From Entamoeba invadens IP1 (taxonomy: Eukaryota > Evosea > Mastigamoebida > Endamoebidae): a DNA stretch of 64,000 nucleotides. This document shows, piece after piece, positions 29,940 through 40,943 of the stretch. Each line of letters begins with the position of its first letter. Within the stretch, counting starts at the first letter, position 1. The stretch is taken from the NCBI RefSeq assembly GCF_000330505.1, contig NW_004440286.1:392449-456448 (forward strand), read 5' to 3'. A program made the position numbers and the translations under genes. The notes under the pieces were generated by a model. The model had not been told where the DNA came from. It ran no database searches and saw only the letters and a program-made list of their open reading frames with translations.

Positions 29940-30548
29940 ATGACAAGCCTCATCGTTCGCCGCCCTACAGAATTCACCCTAAACGACGCCAAAGTCAGTC
30001 CGATCGTCAGTCCCTGTCTTCCCGAAAGTGATGGAAGGCGTTCGTTAGTATTTGACCTCGACGACACGTTGATTCACACATATCCCAACCCGGTCATCCA
30101 ACGTGTTGGGTTATATCCCGTCGAGTTTGGGACCAAAACGTATTACTTTGAGATCCGCAATGGAGTTGTTGACTTTTTGAAACGGATGAAAAAGGAATAC
30201 GAGTTGATCTTGTTCACTTCCGCCGATCAAAGATACGCCGATCAAATCCTTCAAGTCCTCGAAAGCGATGAACCTTTGTTCGAGCAAAAATTGTACCAGA
30301 CCGATTGCGTGACACAGACCGGGTTCGTTAAAGACTTACAGAAGGTCGGAAGAGATAAATTCACTACTATCTGCTTCGACGACTACCCTTACGGTTGGGC
30401 GTCTCAAGACAACATTTGCGTCTGCAAGAAGTATAACGGAGGGCAAGACGCGGAAGTCAAGAGATGGGAGAACATTGTTACCCAATGTTCTTCTTTGTTT
30501 GACGTCAGAGAGGCACTTCTAGAATACTCAATGTGTCTCTTGCTGTAA
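29940..30548 (+). CDS. FCP1/SCP-type (NLI-interacting factor-like) HAD phosphatase
   Basis: The protein has 202 residues. The FCP1-homology fold is clear: RRSLVFDLDDTLIHT (Asp39 nucleophile, Asp41, Thr43), GVVDFLKRMKKEYELILFTSA, the lysine-bearing VTQTGFVKDLQKVGRD region, and FDDYPYGWASQDN in place of the usual IDDSP. These enzymes dephosphorylate serines of the RNA polymerase II C-terminal domain or other nuclear proteins. The length is that of a bare catalytic domain. There is no BRCT (so not FCP1), no membrane helix (so not Dullard/TIM50) and only a 30-residue leader, so a soluble SCP-like enzyme is the best call. G/C-rich third positions suggest good expression. Confidence 0.92.
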   Translation: MTSLIVRRPTEFTLNDAKVSPIVSPCLPESDGRRSLVFDLDDTLIHTYPNPVIQRVGLYPVEFGTKTYYFEIRNGVVDFLKRMKKEYELILFTSADQRYADQILQVLESDEPLFEQKLYQTDCVTQTGFVKDLQKVGRDKFTTICFDDYPYGWASQDNICVCKKYNGGQDAEVKRWENIVTQCSSLFDVREALLEYSMCLLL

Positions 30549-31130
30549 TGTTATTATTTTAACTTATTGTTGTATTACGTATTCTATTCACATTCCACAC
30601 ATCTCATCTCAATCTCCATGGTTTGACTAAAGAACTATTTGAGAGGTTTTTGATAATATTTTTACTATAAATTATAGCTCTATTATTATTTCTGTCTAAC
30701 GGTCGATTTTTGGTAAAATGATGTGATTGTTTTTTTGAAAGTTAGTCTTTCCCTTTATTAGTAATTAAATATTATTAATTATAGTAAAAATGAAGATTTG
30801 AATCTACTTTTTTGTTTTTGTCGCTTCATTCCACCATTGAGTAAAGAAACTATAAATTATTGGTTAATAAAATTATTTTCTTATAATTCGAAACACCTCA
30901 AAATTTAGTTCGAAACTTTTTTCATTGTAATTTTCATAACAAATTCACTTTTCTTTTGAAAGTGACATTTCTTCTCGTTACATTAAATTTTACACAAATT
31001 TATAAACATTTGCCAATAGAATTACCTAAAAATTACAAAAAATTACTTTTTGTAAAACTTTTTGCAACAATTTAAAATCTTATTCAACTCACGTGACATG
31101 TTCCAACCAAATTCATTAAGATGTTAACGC
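30549..31130. other. A/T-rich convergent spacer
   Basis: It lies between two convergent genes. It has only A/T runs, with no reading frame, hairpin of note or RNA gene. It should hold both polyadenylation regions. Confidence 0.4.
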
Positions 31131-32461
31131 CTAGTAATTAAGACCCTTACATTTCTCAGCCTTTGTGCACTGAAGCATCATCTCCGTTGATTCTGCTTCA
31201 ATAGCGCACAAGATTTGTGCCTTATTTGTATCATAAAACCCGACTGTTCTGAATCGATAAAACGAACCCAGAAGGAGATCGTCATAGATTTTGTTTCTTG
31301 CCAGAGTTAGTTGTTCCACAGAGATATCTTTGACCTCAAAGTCTTTGATGAAACTTGCTTCTTTCATCCACACTGGTGCTTTTGCTATATTAGCCGCCTC
31401 AAGGTTAAAAGTGTAACTTATTATATCATCATACCCTTCTTTCCTATTAGAGTCACTCAGAATAATTCGATAGCCAGGGTTGTTCGAATACACAGGACTT
31501 GCTCCACTCCCTACACTCATCACTATCGGGTCTTCACTTGGAAGTAATCGAAATTCATCACGATGGACATGCCCTAAAAGCATCGAGTTGATCATGTCTT
31601 TGTGACGTTTGAGGATTTCAAATAACTTGGTTTGTTGTGTTTGGTCGAAGTGGTCTGCGGCGTTATGGGAAGCCACACCGGGGGGTATATGCCCGACTAA
31701 TATCACATTTTCACTGGAATAATTGAGTAATTGATTTTCCATCCAGTCTAACATCCCGCAGTCACTCGAAGCAGCAGACGTCAATAAATTAGTATTGAAA
31801 CTAATAAAAGTTTTATTACCAACAGTGACAACGTAAGACCCCATTTTCTTCCAATTATCTATTTGATCGTCTTTAAGTTATTTTTATATTATATTATATA
31901 TTATTCTATTCTATTCTATTCTATTATATATTATATTATATTATTATATTCTATTTATTAAGTTAAATTATTGATATATAATACATAGAAGTTAGTTAAT
32001 AACAAACTGGGAATAAATGTTGGGTATGTGGTACTCAGATACTCGAAATATGGATCATCACAAATCGAAATTTTTGGGAGTGGAGTGTCGTTATTTCCCA
32101 TTGAAAATATGATTGGCGTGTCACCGAAGTATTCACTCAATTTCTGTTGCATTATAGTGTTACATTCTTGGAAGAGGGTGTCATTCAATTCATGAGAACA
32201 CACATCACCAGAAAGTATAATATGTGTATACGGCCCATTTTCTTTGGCGTGTTCAAATAAAGCGTCTATTAAATCGATAGGAGGGTTACAATTGTACATT
32301 CCATATTTGTAATTTTCATTGTCAAGTAATGGAGTTAACGTCGGGGATTGGCACCAACTACTTTTGTAATCGACGTTGAAGGCGTTGTTGTAGTGGACAT
32401 CACTGAGGTGCAACATTCGAAGTTGTGTTGCATCACACACAAGCAACAAAAGGAAAAACAT
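31131..32461 (-). CDS. secreted acid-sphingomyelinase-like phosphodiesterase (metallophosphoesterase), two exons
   Basis: Exon 1 is 32461-32008 and exon 2 is 31858-31131. The 149-nt intron (GTTTGT to AAATAG) joins PTFIP to NNWKKMGSYVV in phase. The product is about 393 residues. Residues 1-15 are a signal peptide (MFFLLLLVCDATQ). Metal ligands of the calcineurin-like fold are visible: LSDVHYN, LSGDVCSH, SMGNNDT, LVGHIPPG and LGHVHRDEF. The NND in place of GNHE, followed by a C-terminal segment with paired cysteines, matches the ASM-like phosphodiesterase (SMPDL3) family, not true sphingomyelinase. It should act on nucleotides or phosphodiesters in a vacuole or outside the cell. N-glycosylation sequons (NDT, NYS) are present. 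Confidence 0.92.
31900..31927. repeat. TATTC pentanucleotide microsatellite inside the phosphodiesterase intron
   Basis: Four to five tandem TATTC units occur within the 149-nt intron and are bordered by TATATTATA runs. This explains the unusual length of the intron and may vary between strains. Confidence 0.7.
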
Positions 32462-32677
32462 TTTATTAAATTTGAGTTGAACAAAAACAAAAAAAATGTT
32501 TTTGTAATTTGTAAAAACAAAATAATTTTATAGTTAATTTTTATTATTAAGTTACTAATTTTGAATAAAAAGATGACAAGAAAGAATTTTAAATTCTTTT
32601 TTGAGATAAAAACTTGAAAAAATAAACATCATTCAATTCAAAATAAAAAGACCGAATTTGAACTGAAAAATAAAAGG

Positions 32678-35600
32678 ATGTCATACCAACTGAGTTCGTT
32701 GCAACAAAAGACGATAGACGAATTAAAAAAATTGGTCTATACCATTCTCAACAAGTTCGGACAATTAATATTAATGTATGATAAGTCAAAAACTTTATCT
32801 ATTCAAATCCAAAGCGCTTTGATATTAACCGTGCTTTGTTCACAAACCTCTTCATGTGATTTTTTCAAGCAAATAAAATTTGAGGAAAAACAAAAACAAA
32901 TGTTTGAGGGATTTGTCAATTTAACAAAAGACCTCCAAAAAGTGTACGAAGCTGAGCCAAACAAAGAAGTACTCACACTTGTTATGTACAGACTTTCTAC
33001 TCTAATTGTTGAAAAAATAGTTTTAAATACTTCCTCTGAAGAATGGAAAAAATGTGACTTTTTAACCGAATTAGAAAATGCCAAATCCAATCCAGTCCAA
33101 TTAAAGTCGGTGTTAGTACAGAAGGATTTTAAAGGAAGTAACTCAGTGAATATGGCACATAAGTACCAATTAAAATTCAATGTTTTAGTTCGCCTTTTAG
33201 ACAACTTTTATCAATTCCAAGTTAAAGAAAACGCATCAACACAATTCAGACAAATGTTTTTAAACTCATTAAGTCTTTATTATAACCAAGAAAAGAACAC
33301 AATTTCAATGAAAGATATTAAAGACCAAGTTCCTTACCCGGTTTTTAAAGAATTTGACGACTTTGTCAAGTATTGTGACGATCAACATGTAAGTAAAATT
33401 GAAATTTCTGGGATAGTATTCCCAGCAATACCAACATTAGAAAGTGATGTAAGATCATACAAACCAAATTACACAGTTGACGATTTCCTTAATCCACAAC
33501 CACGACCATTAAAAGAAGAACCTCCAAAGTCGATGGGTGACTTAAATAAAGTAACGGATAGTCTCCAACGTGCTACCTTTGATTGAAAAATGCTCAGAAC
33601 GAGATCAAGACTTTAGAAAACAATAAAAATAGATTGTTAAGCAACCAAACCTTTGCACAGAATTATGTTGAAAAATTGAAAGACGAATTAAATAGACGTG
33701 TTGATGAGGAGAAAGAAGCGACTGTTGTTGCAATACCATTTGAAGACTATTTTATGGGAATAACAAAAACTGTTGTTATCAAAGAAAGTAATGGAGATGT
33801 TAAGTGCTACACATTTAAAGTCACACAAACAATGAATGACGGTGAAATGTTTTCAGTTGATAATAAACTGTTTATATTAAAGGTCGTCCATAAACGATTT
33901 AGAAGAGAAGGTGACGACGTTGTGTGTTATTTGAATGATAGTGAGATAGATAAGTTATTCAAAAACATAGTAAACACTCCAACCTTTGTAGCAATCAGTT
34001 TCCAGTCGGATGAAGTTGAAGGTAAAGAGAAAAGAGTGACTGGCGCGGGGTTCAAAAGACCAAATGGAGGGTTTGGCGATTTTGTAATTCGAAAAATCAA
34101 AGACAGAATACCAGAAAATTGGCCATCCGCTTTAAAAAGTCGAATAATAAAAGAAAGAAGTTTAATGAATAATGCGGAGAGTTTACTAAAGGACTTGGCA
34201 AGTAAAATTCAGTCAACACAAAATTCAATTGATGGGGCAACAACTGTTCAAAACACAAAACAACAAGAAGTTGACGATTTGGATGAAAAAAAGAAGAAAC
34301 TTGAAGAAGTTGTTGAAAAGGAAAAAATTGAGATACAAAGAAAAAAAGAGGAGTACGAGCGCAAGATTCGAGAAGAAGGTGGACAAGTCGAAAAAATACT
34401 GAAAGAGGCACAGGAGGAGGGGAGACTTGCACTGTACAAATTATCACAAAACAAGATGGTGAGTTATAAAGAAAACAGTACCAACACAAATGGACTTTAT
34501 CATTTCGAGTTTGAAAACAAAGAATTTTGTGTTAAAGAGTGTAAAGATGATAAAGTGAATGTTCTTGATATCAACACGGTTGGAAGAGGCAAAAATAAAA
34601 TGAAGCAAATGAACGTCAAATCAATTGGAACGATTAAAAAGGATAAAAATCACGACTTTAGTAATACATATGAAGTGTTAGATACTCTTGCTAAAGAACA
34701 AAGTGTGAATGTGTTTGATGTTGATATACCAAAAGACTATAACAAACGCGTGTTTCCAGTTGTTGTATGTCACTTGAGCCAAATTGGAAATGATGTAAAC
34801 CTCCCATTGGTGTTTCCAGTAGAAGTACCAAGATGTGACAATGTGACTGAATACATCTATGGGAATGGATACAACAAGAAAAGTAAATGTCAAAATGGGA
34901 TAATAGTGTTACATGTACATCAAGGAGGTGTTGTGGAGTACAACACACTTAAAGTCAAAAGTGAAGAAATTACATTCCAAAATGATGGAAATGATAAAGA
35001 AGAAACAGAGAAAGAAGAAGTCAGTGATACAGGTTTAAATGAAAAAATAGAAAAAGTTGAGAAAATCGAACAAGTAGATACTCTTTCAAAAGAACAGTCA
35101 CATGTCATTACTAACACTGTGAACACAATATTAATAACTGGAAAAGAAAAACCAAATGAAGTTAAAGAAGAACCGGAAATTCAAGACATACTCGAAGAAA
35201 AAGATAAAACATGTGATAATGATGAAGAAAAGAAAACGACGCCACCAAAAAATAATAATGAAAGTTTTAAAAAAGTTGAAAAAATAGAGAAGGGTGAAGA
35301 CAAACAAGAAAAAACTAACGATATATCAGATATCATAAATTGCGAAACAATGAGTTTTGACGACATGATTTGTGACCAATGGGAAGACTTAAAATATTCC
35401 AAGAAAAACAAGAAACTTGAGTTTATTCCATGTAAAGAATGTCCTTATAAAAAATCTATTGGGAGTGTTTATATATTTGAAAAAGACAATGCACGGTACC
35501 AAGTGTCTTTCAACAAAGATATAGGGAAATTTTCGGTTCAAGAAAAAGATGGTGTTGATAGTTACATTTACAATGTCGAAAAAAATGAAGAAAAGAAAAG

Positions 35601-35826
35601 TTTTGTAACTGATACGTCATTTAATTTAACAAAAATACTTGAAAAAAACAAGAAGTCACCATCTCAAAAAGTGTTTGGTGTTGTTGCTGGAATATATCAA
35701 TGGAAAAACTCGAAATACGAAGAAAAGACAATGGACATTATTATTCCACTAAACAAGGATTGCATTGGCAAGAACTTCATTTTTAAAGTCTCTGAGAAAT
35801 TGGTTTACAAATTTTCTATTAATTAA
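32678..35826 (+). CDS. long coiled-coil protein with a J-less DnaJ C-terminal-like domain, frameshifted near 33583
   Basis: Two overlapping frames appear to be one gene. The first (302 residues, ATG 32678) is a helical domain ending LNKVTDSLQRATF. The second begins in coiled coil (LKNAQNEIKTLENNKN) with no ATG for about 57 codons and a TGA just upstream, so a one-base shift at about 33580-33586 joins them. From 33733 there is a clear DnaJ-C pattern: IPFEDYFMGITKTVVIKE, VTQTMNDGEMFSVD, KRFRREGDDVVCYL, GAGFKRPNGGFGDFVIRK and ENWPSALKSRII. A second coiled coil (34150-34440) follows, then two more beta-rich segments separated by an acidic linker of repeated KVEKIEK. No J domain, signal peptide or membrane helix is seen. 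The full product would be about 1,050 residues. Confidence 0.75.
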
Positions 35827-37421
35827 TGAAAAGTCGTTATTTGTTTGTTTTAAATTATAATTTTACAATCAAAATTTATACTTCAGTTATACATTTTTAT
35901 ATTTTTCTTTTGATGTTTTAGTATTTTGTTTATAACATTGTAGAAGATAATATAATAAAATTATTTTTAAAAAATCAATTAAAATTTTTTAATAAATTTA
36001 TTAAATTAAATACAAAATATATAGTTTTATTTAATTAAAAAAAAGATATCAAAATAAAAATAGTTATTATTAAATTATAATATACAAAACCATTTAATGT
36101 TTTGTTTTAGTAAGTTTATTATATTTAAATTTTTATTAATTAAAATATAGTATGATGACCAAACTATTATTATTAGTATAAAATATTGTAATTATTTTTA
36201 ATATTTAAAAAAAATATCAAATAAATTTATTAAAATTTTTATATGATAAAATTTTTTTATTTTAAAAAATCGAATTTGCTAATAATAAAACTAAAGACTT
36301 CGGCATTTCAACAAATTTTAAAAAATAAATTCTATTTTCGAAGAGTTTTTCTGAAAACTTGAACTAAGATGCAACATAAAAATAATATCTAGTATTGATA
36401 CTATAATATATAATTTTGAAAGACATTGTCTCTTTTTAATTTTATTGAACTTCAACTAAACATCAAAACAATAGATCCATCTTCTGGTCTATTTTTTTGG
36501 ATAAAAACTATAAATACTTTTTTTTACTAAAACAATAAAAATTTGTTTTTTTTCATGTTTTTGTTCGCTTCATTGTAACTCTATTTTAAAGTTCTGTTAA
36601 AATTCATTTTTTATTTTTAAATTCATTCATTTCTTTCATCATTTTTTACATAAATCTCGAGAGATTAAATAAAAGTGAAAAACATTAAATTATCTTTTTC
36701 TGAAATAAACTTCATGTGATGAAGCATGAAACAAATAGTTAAATTATAATTTATTTACTAAACAATTGTGTTAAAAATTAGACACAAAAATTCATACACA
36801 AATCATAAACTCTAACCATACACAAATAGTTTTTTTATTATAAATAAATAATAAAGAAAAGACCGTTTTTGGTTTATAATTGTTTGATTGGCTTATTGAG
36901 ATCTATTTTAAATAGAAAAAAGAACCAGAAAAAACCAATTCGGCAAAATAAAACCCTCAAAATAGTAAAACCATTTTCATTAAGAAGATGTGGTCGAATC
37001 ACCCGATATTTTAGAGAAACATAATGTGTTATAAACAAGCAAAAATAAAAATAGGACATGGGGTATTATGTAACTTTTTCCATTTGGTGAAGGTAGCGTC
37101 TTCCCGAAAAGTGACCAATCAAAAAATGAGATCGAGGCAAACAGACTTCGAATTGTTTCTCTTTTCGGGATGCAAAGTAGCGTTTGGCGTTGAAAAAGCT
37201 TTTAAATGCGAATTAAATTGAAGTCCACGTCAAGAAGTGGTTTACAGTACCATTTTTTGCCCACAATTTTAGAAAACAAACCGCACAAGAAAGTTAAAAG
37301 GAAAACGCTTTCAAAAACTGCTTCTAACCGGGCGTCGCTATGAATTGTGAAGTGAAGCCAAAAAATCAAATGAAGCAACAAAAAATCACATATAAAAAAA
37401 AGTTAACAAAGAATTCATTCA
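35827..37421. other. 1.6-kb A/T-rich spacer
   Basis: The left 1.1 kb is plain A/T. From about 37020 to 37330 the sequence is G/C-richer and has short plus-strand open stretches (for example CYKQAKIKIGHGVLCNF and SGCKVAFGVEKAF), broken by stops, so it may be decayed coding DNA or an upstream control region of the 37422 gene. No TIR pair was found. Confidence 0.4.
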
Positions 37422-38105
37422 ATGACTTGTTGCAGTGTCCGCAAGACCACCGTCCAATTCTCAACACCAGAGGACCACGTGATCTCCAATTGTGTTCGTT
37501 CCAAGAGAGACATGAAGAACTTTGAAGCAATTCAAGAGAGTTATCTCTTGGGGTTATTGAATGCCTTCTGTTCTTTCACCTTTGAAAAGCCTGCCAAGAA
37601 GTCCAAAGTGACCTTCCAATTTGTGAAGACAACTACCCTTCATTTTGGTCAAGACGTAGTGAGAATCAGAGATATCACAGAGGCAAATTGCAAGTGCAGA
37701 GCAGAATTGGAAAGGAGTGTTGGAGTCTCGGAAGATAAGGTCAAACGTAGATTCGACAAGAACAAGAACATCTTCCTTACTAATATGCTCTTTGATTTTG
37801 CGCTCGAGTATGGATACTTCTTCAATAGTAAATTGGCTCGAAACACAGGCGGAGCAATTCAGATGGACAAAATTAAAGACGTTTTCTATAACGGTGAATT
37901 GGTATGTCAGCAGAGTGATATGATGATCAGAGGTATCGCACTCAACAAGTACTTTTCCTCACTTACAGTCAACGAAGACAAGCAAGGTAGAGTTTCACAA
38001 TATGATTTGATTATCAGTAAAATACTTACAGATCCTCTTTATAAAGTACAAAGAGACTGGAGTGTTGAGATCATCGAGAGAAGAGGTATTAAAGCCAATT
38101 TTTGA
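37422..38105 (+). CDS. unrecognised protein, member B of the three-gene family
   Basis: The protein has 227 residues with ATG 37422, preceded by AAGAATTCATTCA, close to the Entamoeba initiator AAAAATTCA. The core aligns with the 46251 gene along its length: NFEAIQESYLLGLLNAFCSF (versus NFETYQQMFLLGLLNTRCSF), a basic linker, LHFGQDVVRIRDI, then KNKNIFLTNMLFDFALEYGY, FFNSKLAR and KIKDVFYNGELV. It aligns more weakly with the 10820 gene. The domain is rich in Lys/Arg and aromatic residues. The conserved FF-[ND]-SKLAR motif and the VF[YF]NG motif look like structural signatures of a helical fold. There is no signal peptide, membrane helix or catalytic motif. The function is unknown. A regulatory or nucleic-acid-binding role would suit the charge pattern, but nothing proves it. 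Confidence 0.82.
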   Translation: MTCCSVRKTTVQFSTPEDHVISNCVRSKRDMKNFEAIQESYLLGLLNAFCSFTFEKPAKKSKVTFQFVKTTTLHFGQDVVRIRDITEANCKCRAELERSVGVSEDKVKRRFDKNKNIFLTNMLFDFALEYGYFFNSKLARNTGGAIQMDKIKDVFYNGELVCQQSDMMIRGIALNKYFSSLTVNEDKQGRVSQYDLIISKILTDPLYKVQRDWSVEIIERRGIKANF

Positions 38106-38413
38106 AAAATACTACTGTTAATTTATTATAGCTTTGTTTCTCATTTATTTTAATTGTTTGAATGACTATAAAAAACTATAACTAACTATAAATAACTATT
38201 TTAATTTATAAACTTTAACTAACTATTATTAACTATCATTAACTATAATTATATATTATAAACTATAACTAACTATTACTAACTAATACTTGTGTGTTTA
38301 ATTTTATTTACTTAATAAAATCCATCAAAAATAAGGTTTGTAAAAAAATTAAAAATCTTGATGAAATAATTTAATTGAAATTGTCATTCATGGTAATTTG
38401 CCTAAGATATTGA
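38106..38413. repeat. degenerate AACTATAACTA tandem tract in a convergent spacer
   Basis: From about 38165 to 38287 the spacer consists of variants of AACTATAACTA / AACTATTATTA repeated some twelve times. This is a decayed minisatellite between convergent genes. The remainder is A/T-rich with no gene. Confidence 0.6.
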
Positions 38414-38776
38414 TTACTCCATTTTGGTGTTAAAAACTTTTGCTGTTGCAGGGTTAAACATCTTTAATTCAGCACTACTTATCAACGCAGCAACGCCCGC
38501 GATAAATACAAAGACTAAAAGGATATAAAAAATGTACACCGGATTTTCGAGTAAATAGGAAACGGGCCAAAACACTTTTCCAATGATCGACCCCACCCCT
38601 TTCAAAAATTGCAAGACATAGTCTGTAAAATGTTTTTCATTGTGTAATAAATTGTGTCCTTCACACACATTTTCAACTTGATTCCACACACACCCAACGG
38701 CTTTGTAACACTCATTTTCACTCTTTTTAACACACGCAGAAAGACCACTAGCGACGAGTAAAAGGACAAGTATCAT
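38414..38776 (-). CDS. small secreted/type I membrane protein with a PSI-like cysteine motif
   Basis: The protein has 120 residues. Residues 1-14 form a signal peptide (MILVLLLVASGLSA). A compact cysteine cluster follows (ACVKK, NECYKAVGCVWNQ, NVCEG), reminiscent of half a PSI or cysteine-knot module in which a C-x-W core is conserved. A helical stalk leads to one membrane helix (YIFYILLVFVFIAGVAALI, about 80-100) and a 20-residue tail. Topology suggests a small surface receptor or an accessory subunit. I do not recognise a named family. Confidence 0.75.
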   Translation of the reverse strand: MILVLLLVASGLSACVKKSENECYKAVGCVWNQVENVCEGHNLLHNEKHFTDYVLQFLKGVGSIIGKVFWPVSYLLENPVYIFYILLVFVFIAGVAALISSAELKMFNPATAKVFNTKME

Positions 38777-38931
38777 TAATTTTGCAGTTCATTTTTTTAA
38801 TTATTTTAATAATAAAATTAATTAATAACAAATAGTTCCAAAAACAAGAAAAAGAAATGAAAATTTAAACAAAATAACTATTAATAGATTTATTATAATT
38901 TTTAAATAAAAATCAAACTTGATTTTTTTAT

Positions 38932-39487
38932 ATGGACGAGACTTCGGAGGTACTCCAAGAAGTATTCAGGTGCTACTACTTAAAGTTTGATTACCGTCTA
39001 TTGCACCAGATAGGGGAGAGTGTCTCATATGACAATTTATTTCGACGACTCGCGTGGCAAATACATTTAGAGATCTTACCATTACCCGTCAGTCCCTTAT
39101 GGGTTAACATCATAGAAGCCCAACGCGAACGATATGACCAATTTTTAGAGTACTTGAAACCGACTCAATATGATGATGTGATAGGACAAGACATTAACAG
39201 ACTCTTCTCTGATATACCTTTCTTCATGGTAGAGTCGACAAGAAACACAGTGAAACGGATGTGTCAAGTGTTTGCTCAGAATCACCCGAACATCGGATAT
39301 CAACAAGGCGTCCATGAATTAGTCGCGATAGTCTATTTGGCATTCTCAGGGAACACCCCACCCTTTGTCGACTCTCCAGTTCCATTTCCTCAAGAGTATT
39401 TGGACACTTTTAAAACACTAACAAAGAAAGGCTACACCGAGCACGATGCGTACATCGCAACAGAAAGAATCATTGTGATGCTGGCGA
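38932..39487 (+). CDS. TBC-domain Rab GTPase-activating protein, 3' part lost in a gap
   Basis: The protein starts MDETSEVLQEVFRCYY and reads 185 residues of a TBC domain before the N run. The arginine-finger motif IGQDINR (IxxDxxR) and the glutamine motif GYQQGVHELV are both intact. The YQQG-[VM]-HELV sequence is that of the TBC1D5-type subgroup, which acts on Rab7-like GTPases and retromer, though that assignment is an inference from a short motif. The frame runs into the gap at 39488-39587. On the far side only an ATT repeat follows, so the C-terminus (about half of the TBC domain) is missing. Confidence 0.9.
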
Positions 39488-39587
39488 NNNNNNNNNNNNN
39501 NNNNNNNNNNNNNNNNNNNNNNNNNNNNNNNNNNNNNNNNNNNNNNNNNNNNNNNNNNNNNNNNNNNNNNNNNNNNNNNNNNNNNNN

Positions 39588-39733
<146 letters not shown>

Positions 39734-40659
39734 CACTCTTTACTTTCAATACAGTGACTAATCATTGAATGAAAAGCCACTGACTATCACTAAGTATAAG
39801 AATGTAGTTTAATGATAGAGACCACTCAGAAAAGTATCGAACCATCATGGTAAATCATTCAAATTTTTCATCAATGTGGCGACTAGATGACAAATTTTTT
39901 TGTTTTTATACCCAACCTTTGTTTTTGACAAAAATATTTTTAATTATTCTAATACTATTTAAACTATACACATTTTAAAAATATTAACTAAAACTAACTG
40001 AAAAAATTTATAAATTCCTTCTTTTTTCCTATTTCTATTTTTTGAAATATACAATTCTAGTAGTTATAATAATTTTATTATAAAATAACTACAGTCAATA
40101 ATGTATATTTGTGGTACAACGAATAGATAACTGGTTTGTCTTTCATTTAAAAATACATTCTTGAATTTGGATTGTTTGTTTAATTAAAACCCAATTTTAC
40201 TTTAAAAATAACTTTCAAAAATAAAAAACAATTTCACATTCTACATTATGACAAATAGAAGGGTATTTTTTGAACAAAGTAACTTTTTTGACTGGTATTG
40301 TTGATTTACAAAAATATGTTATAACCCATTATCATTTCATTGTACTATATTTAATTCATAATGTTATTATCAAATAGACAATATTTAAGAATTAAAATAG
40401 ATTTCTTAATTACTTTTGGCTAAAATCAATTAAAGTCTTTGTGATGCAAGTCTATTATTTCCAATGAATGCTCACCTTCTATTTTCTGATGGAGAAGGTG
40501 AATTTTTTTGTTGACCTTCATATTCTTTCTTTTCAAACTCACTTGCCAAAAAATGACTTACTCCTTCGCTGTTTTAAATATGAATTAAAAAAGACAGAGA
40601 ATGTGATTATAACGAACAACCAAAAAAATAAACACCAATAAAAAATCAATCAAAATAGG
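39734..40659. other. A/T-rich spacer with one hairpin
   Basis: Mostly A/T. The one notable structure is CACCTTCT ... AGAAGGTG at about 40474-40501, an 8-bp stem with a 12-base loop. No coding frame or RNA gene was found. Confidence 0.4.
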
Positions 40660-40833
40660 TTAAAACCACTTGGTCTTTTCATTAGTGATTCGAGCGAATT
40701 GTATTCTTCTATTGAAAAAGGCGTTGAGCTCTTCTTCGTTGCACAACTCAAAGAACTTTCCCACGTGGTCTTCTTTCATTTCTAACACGTCGAAGACCTT
40801 TTGAGTCTTTGCAACGATTTCTACTGTTCTCAT
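40660..40833 (-). CDS. small hypothetical protein or terminal exon
   Basis: From ATG 40833-40831 (MRTVEIVAKTQKVFDV) it reads 57 residues of clearly coding-like, charged, helical sequence ending TNEKTKWF. The frame stays open further upstream (LLSIINKDDE) to an AG at about 40870, preceded by a GTATGT donor, so it may instead be a last exon whose first exon I cannot place. The WASP-like gene ends only 110 bp upstream on the same strand, and no frame joins the two sensibly. The family is not recognised. Confidence 0.45.
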   Translation of the reverse strand: MRTVEIVAKTQKVFDVLEMKEDHVGKFFELCNEEELNAFFNRRIQFARITNEKTKWF

Positions 40834-40943
40834 TTCATCGTCTTTGTTAATGATCGAGAGTAACTTGTATATAATAATATATAATATAATACATACGCAT
40901 TGAATGCGATATGAATGTAAAGAAATAATGCAAATTACATCAA

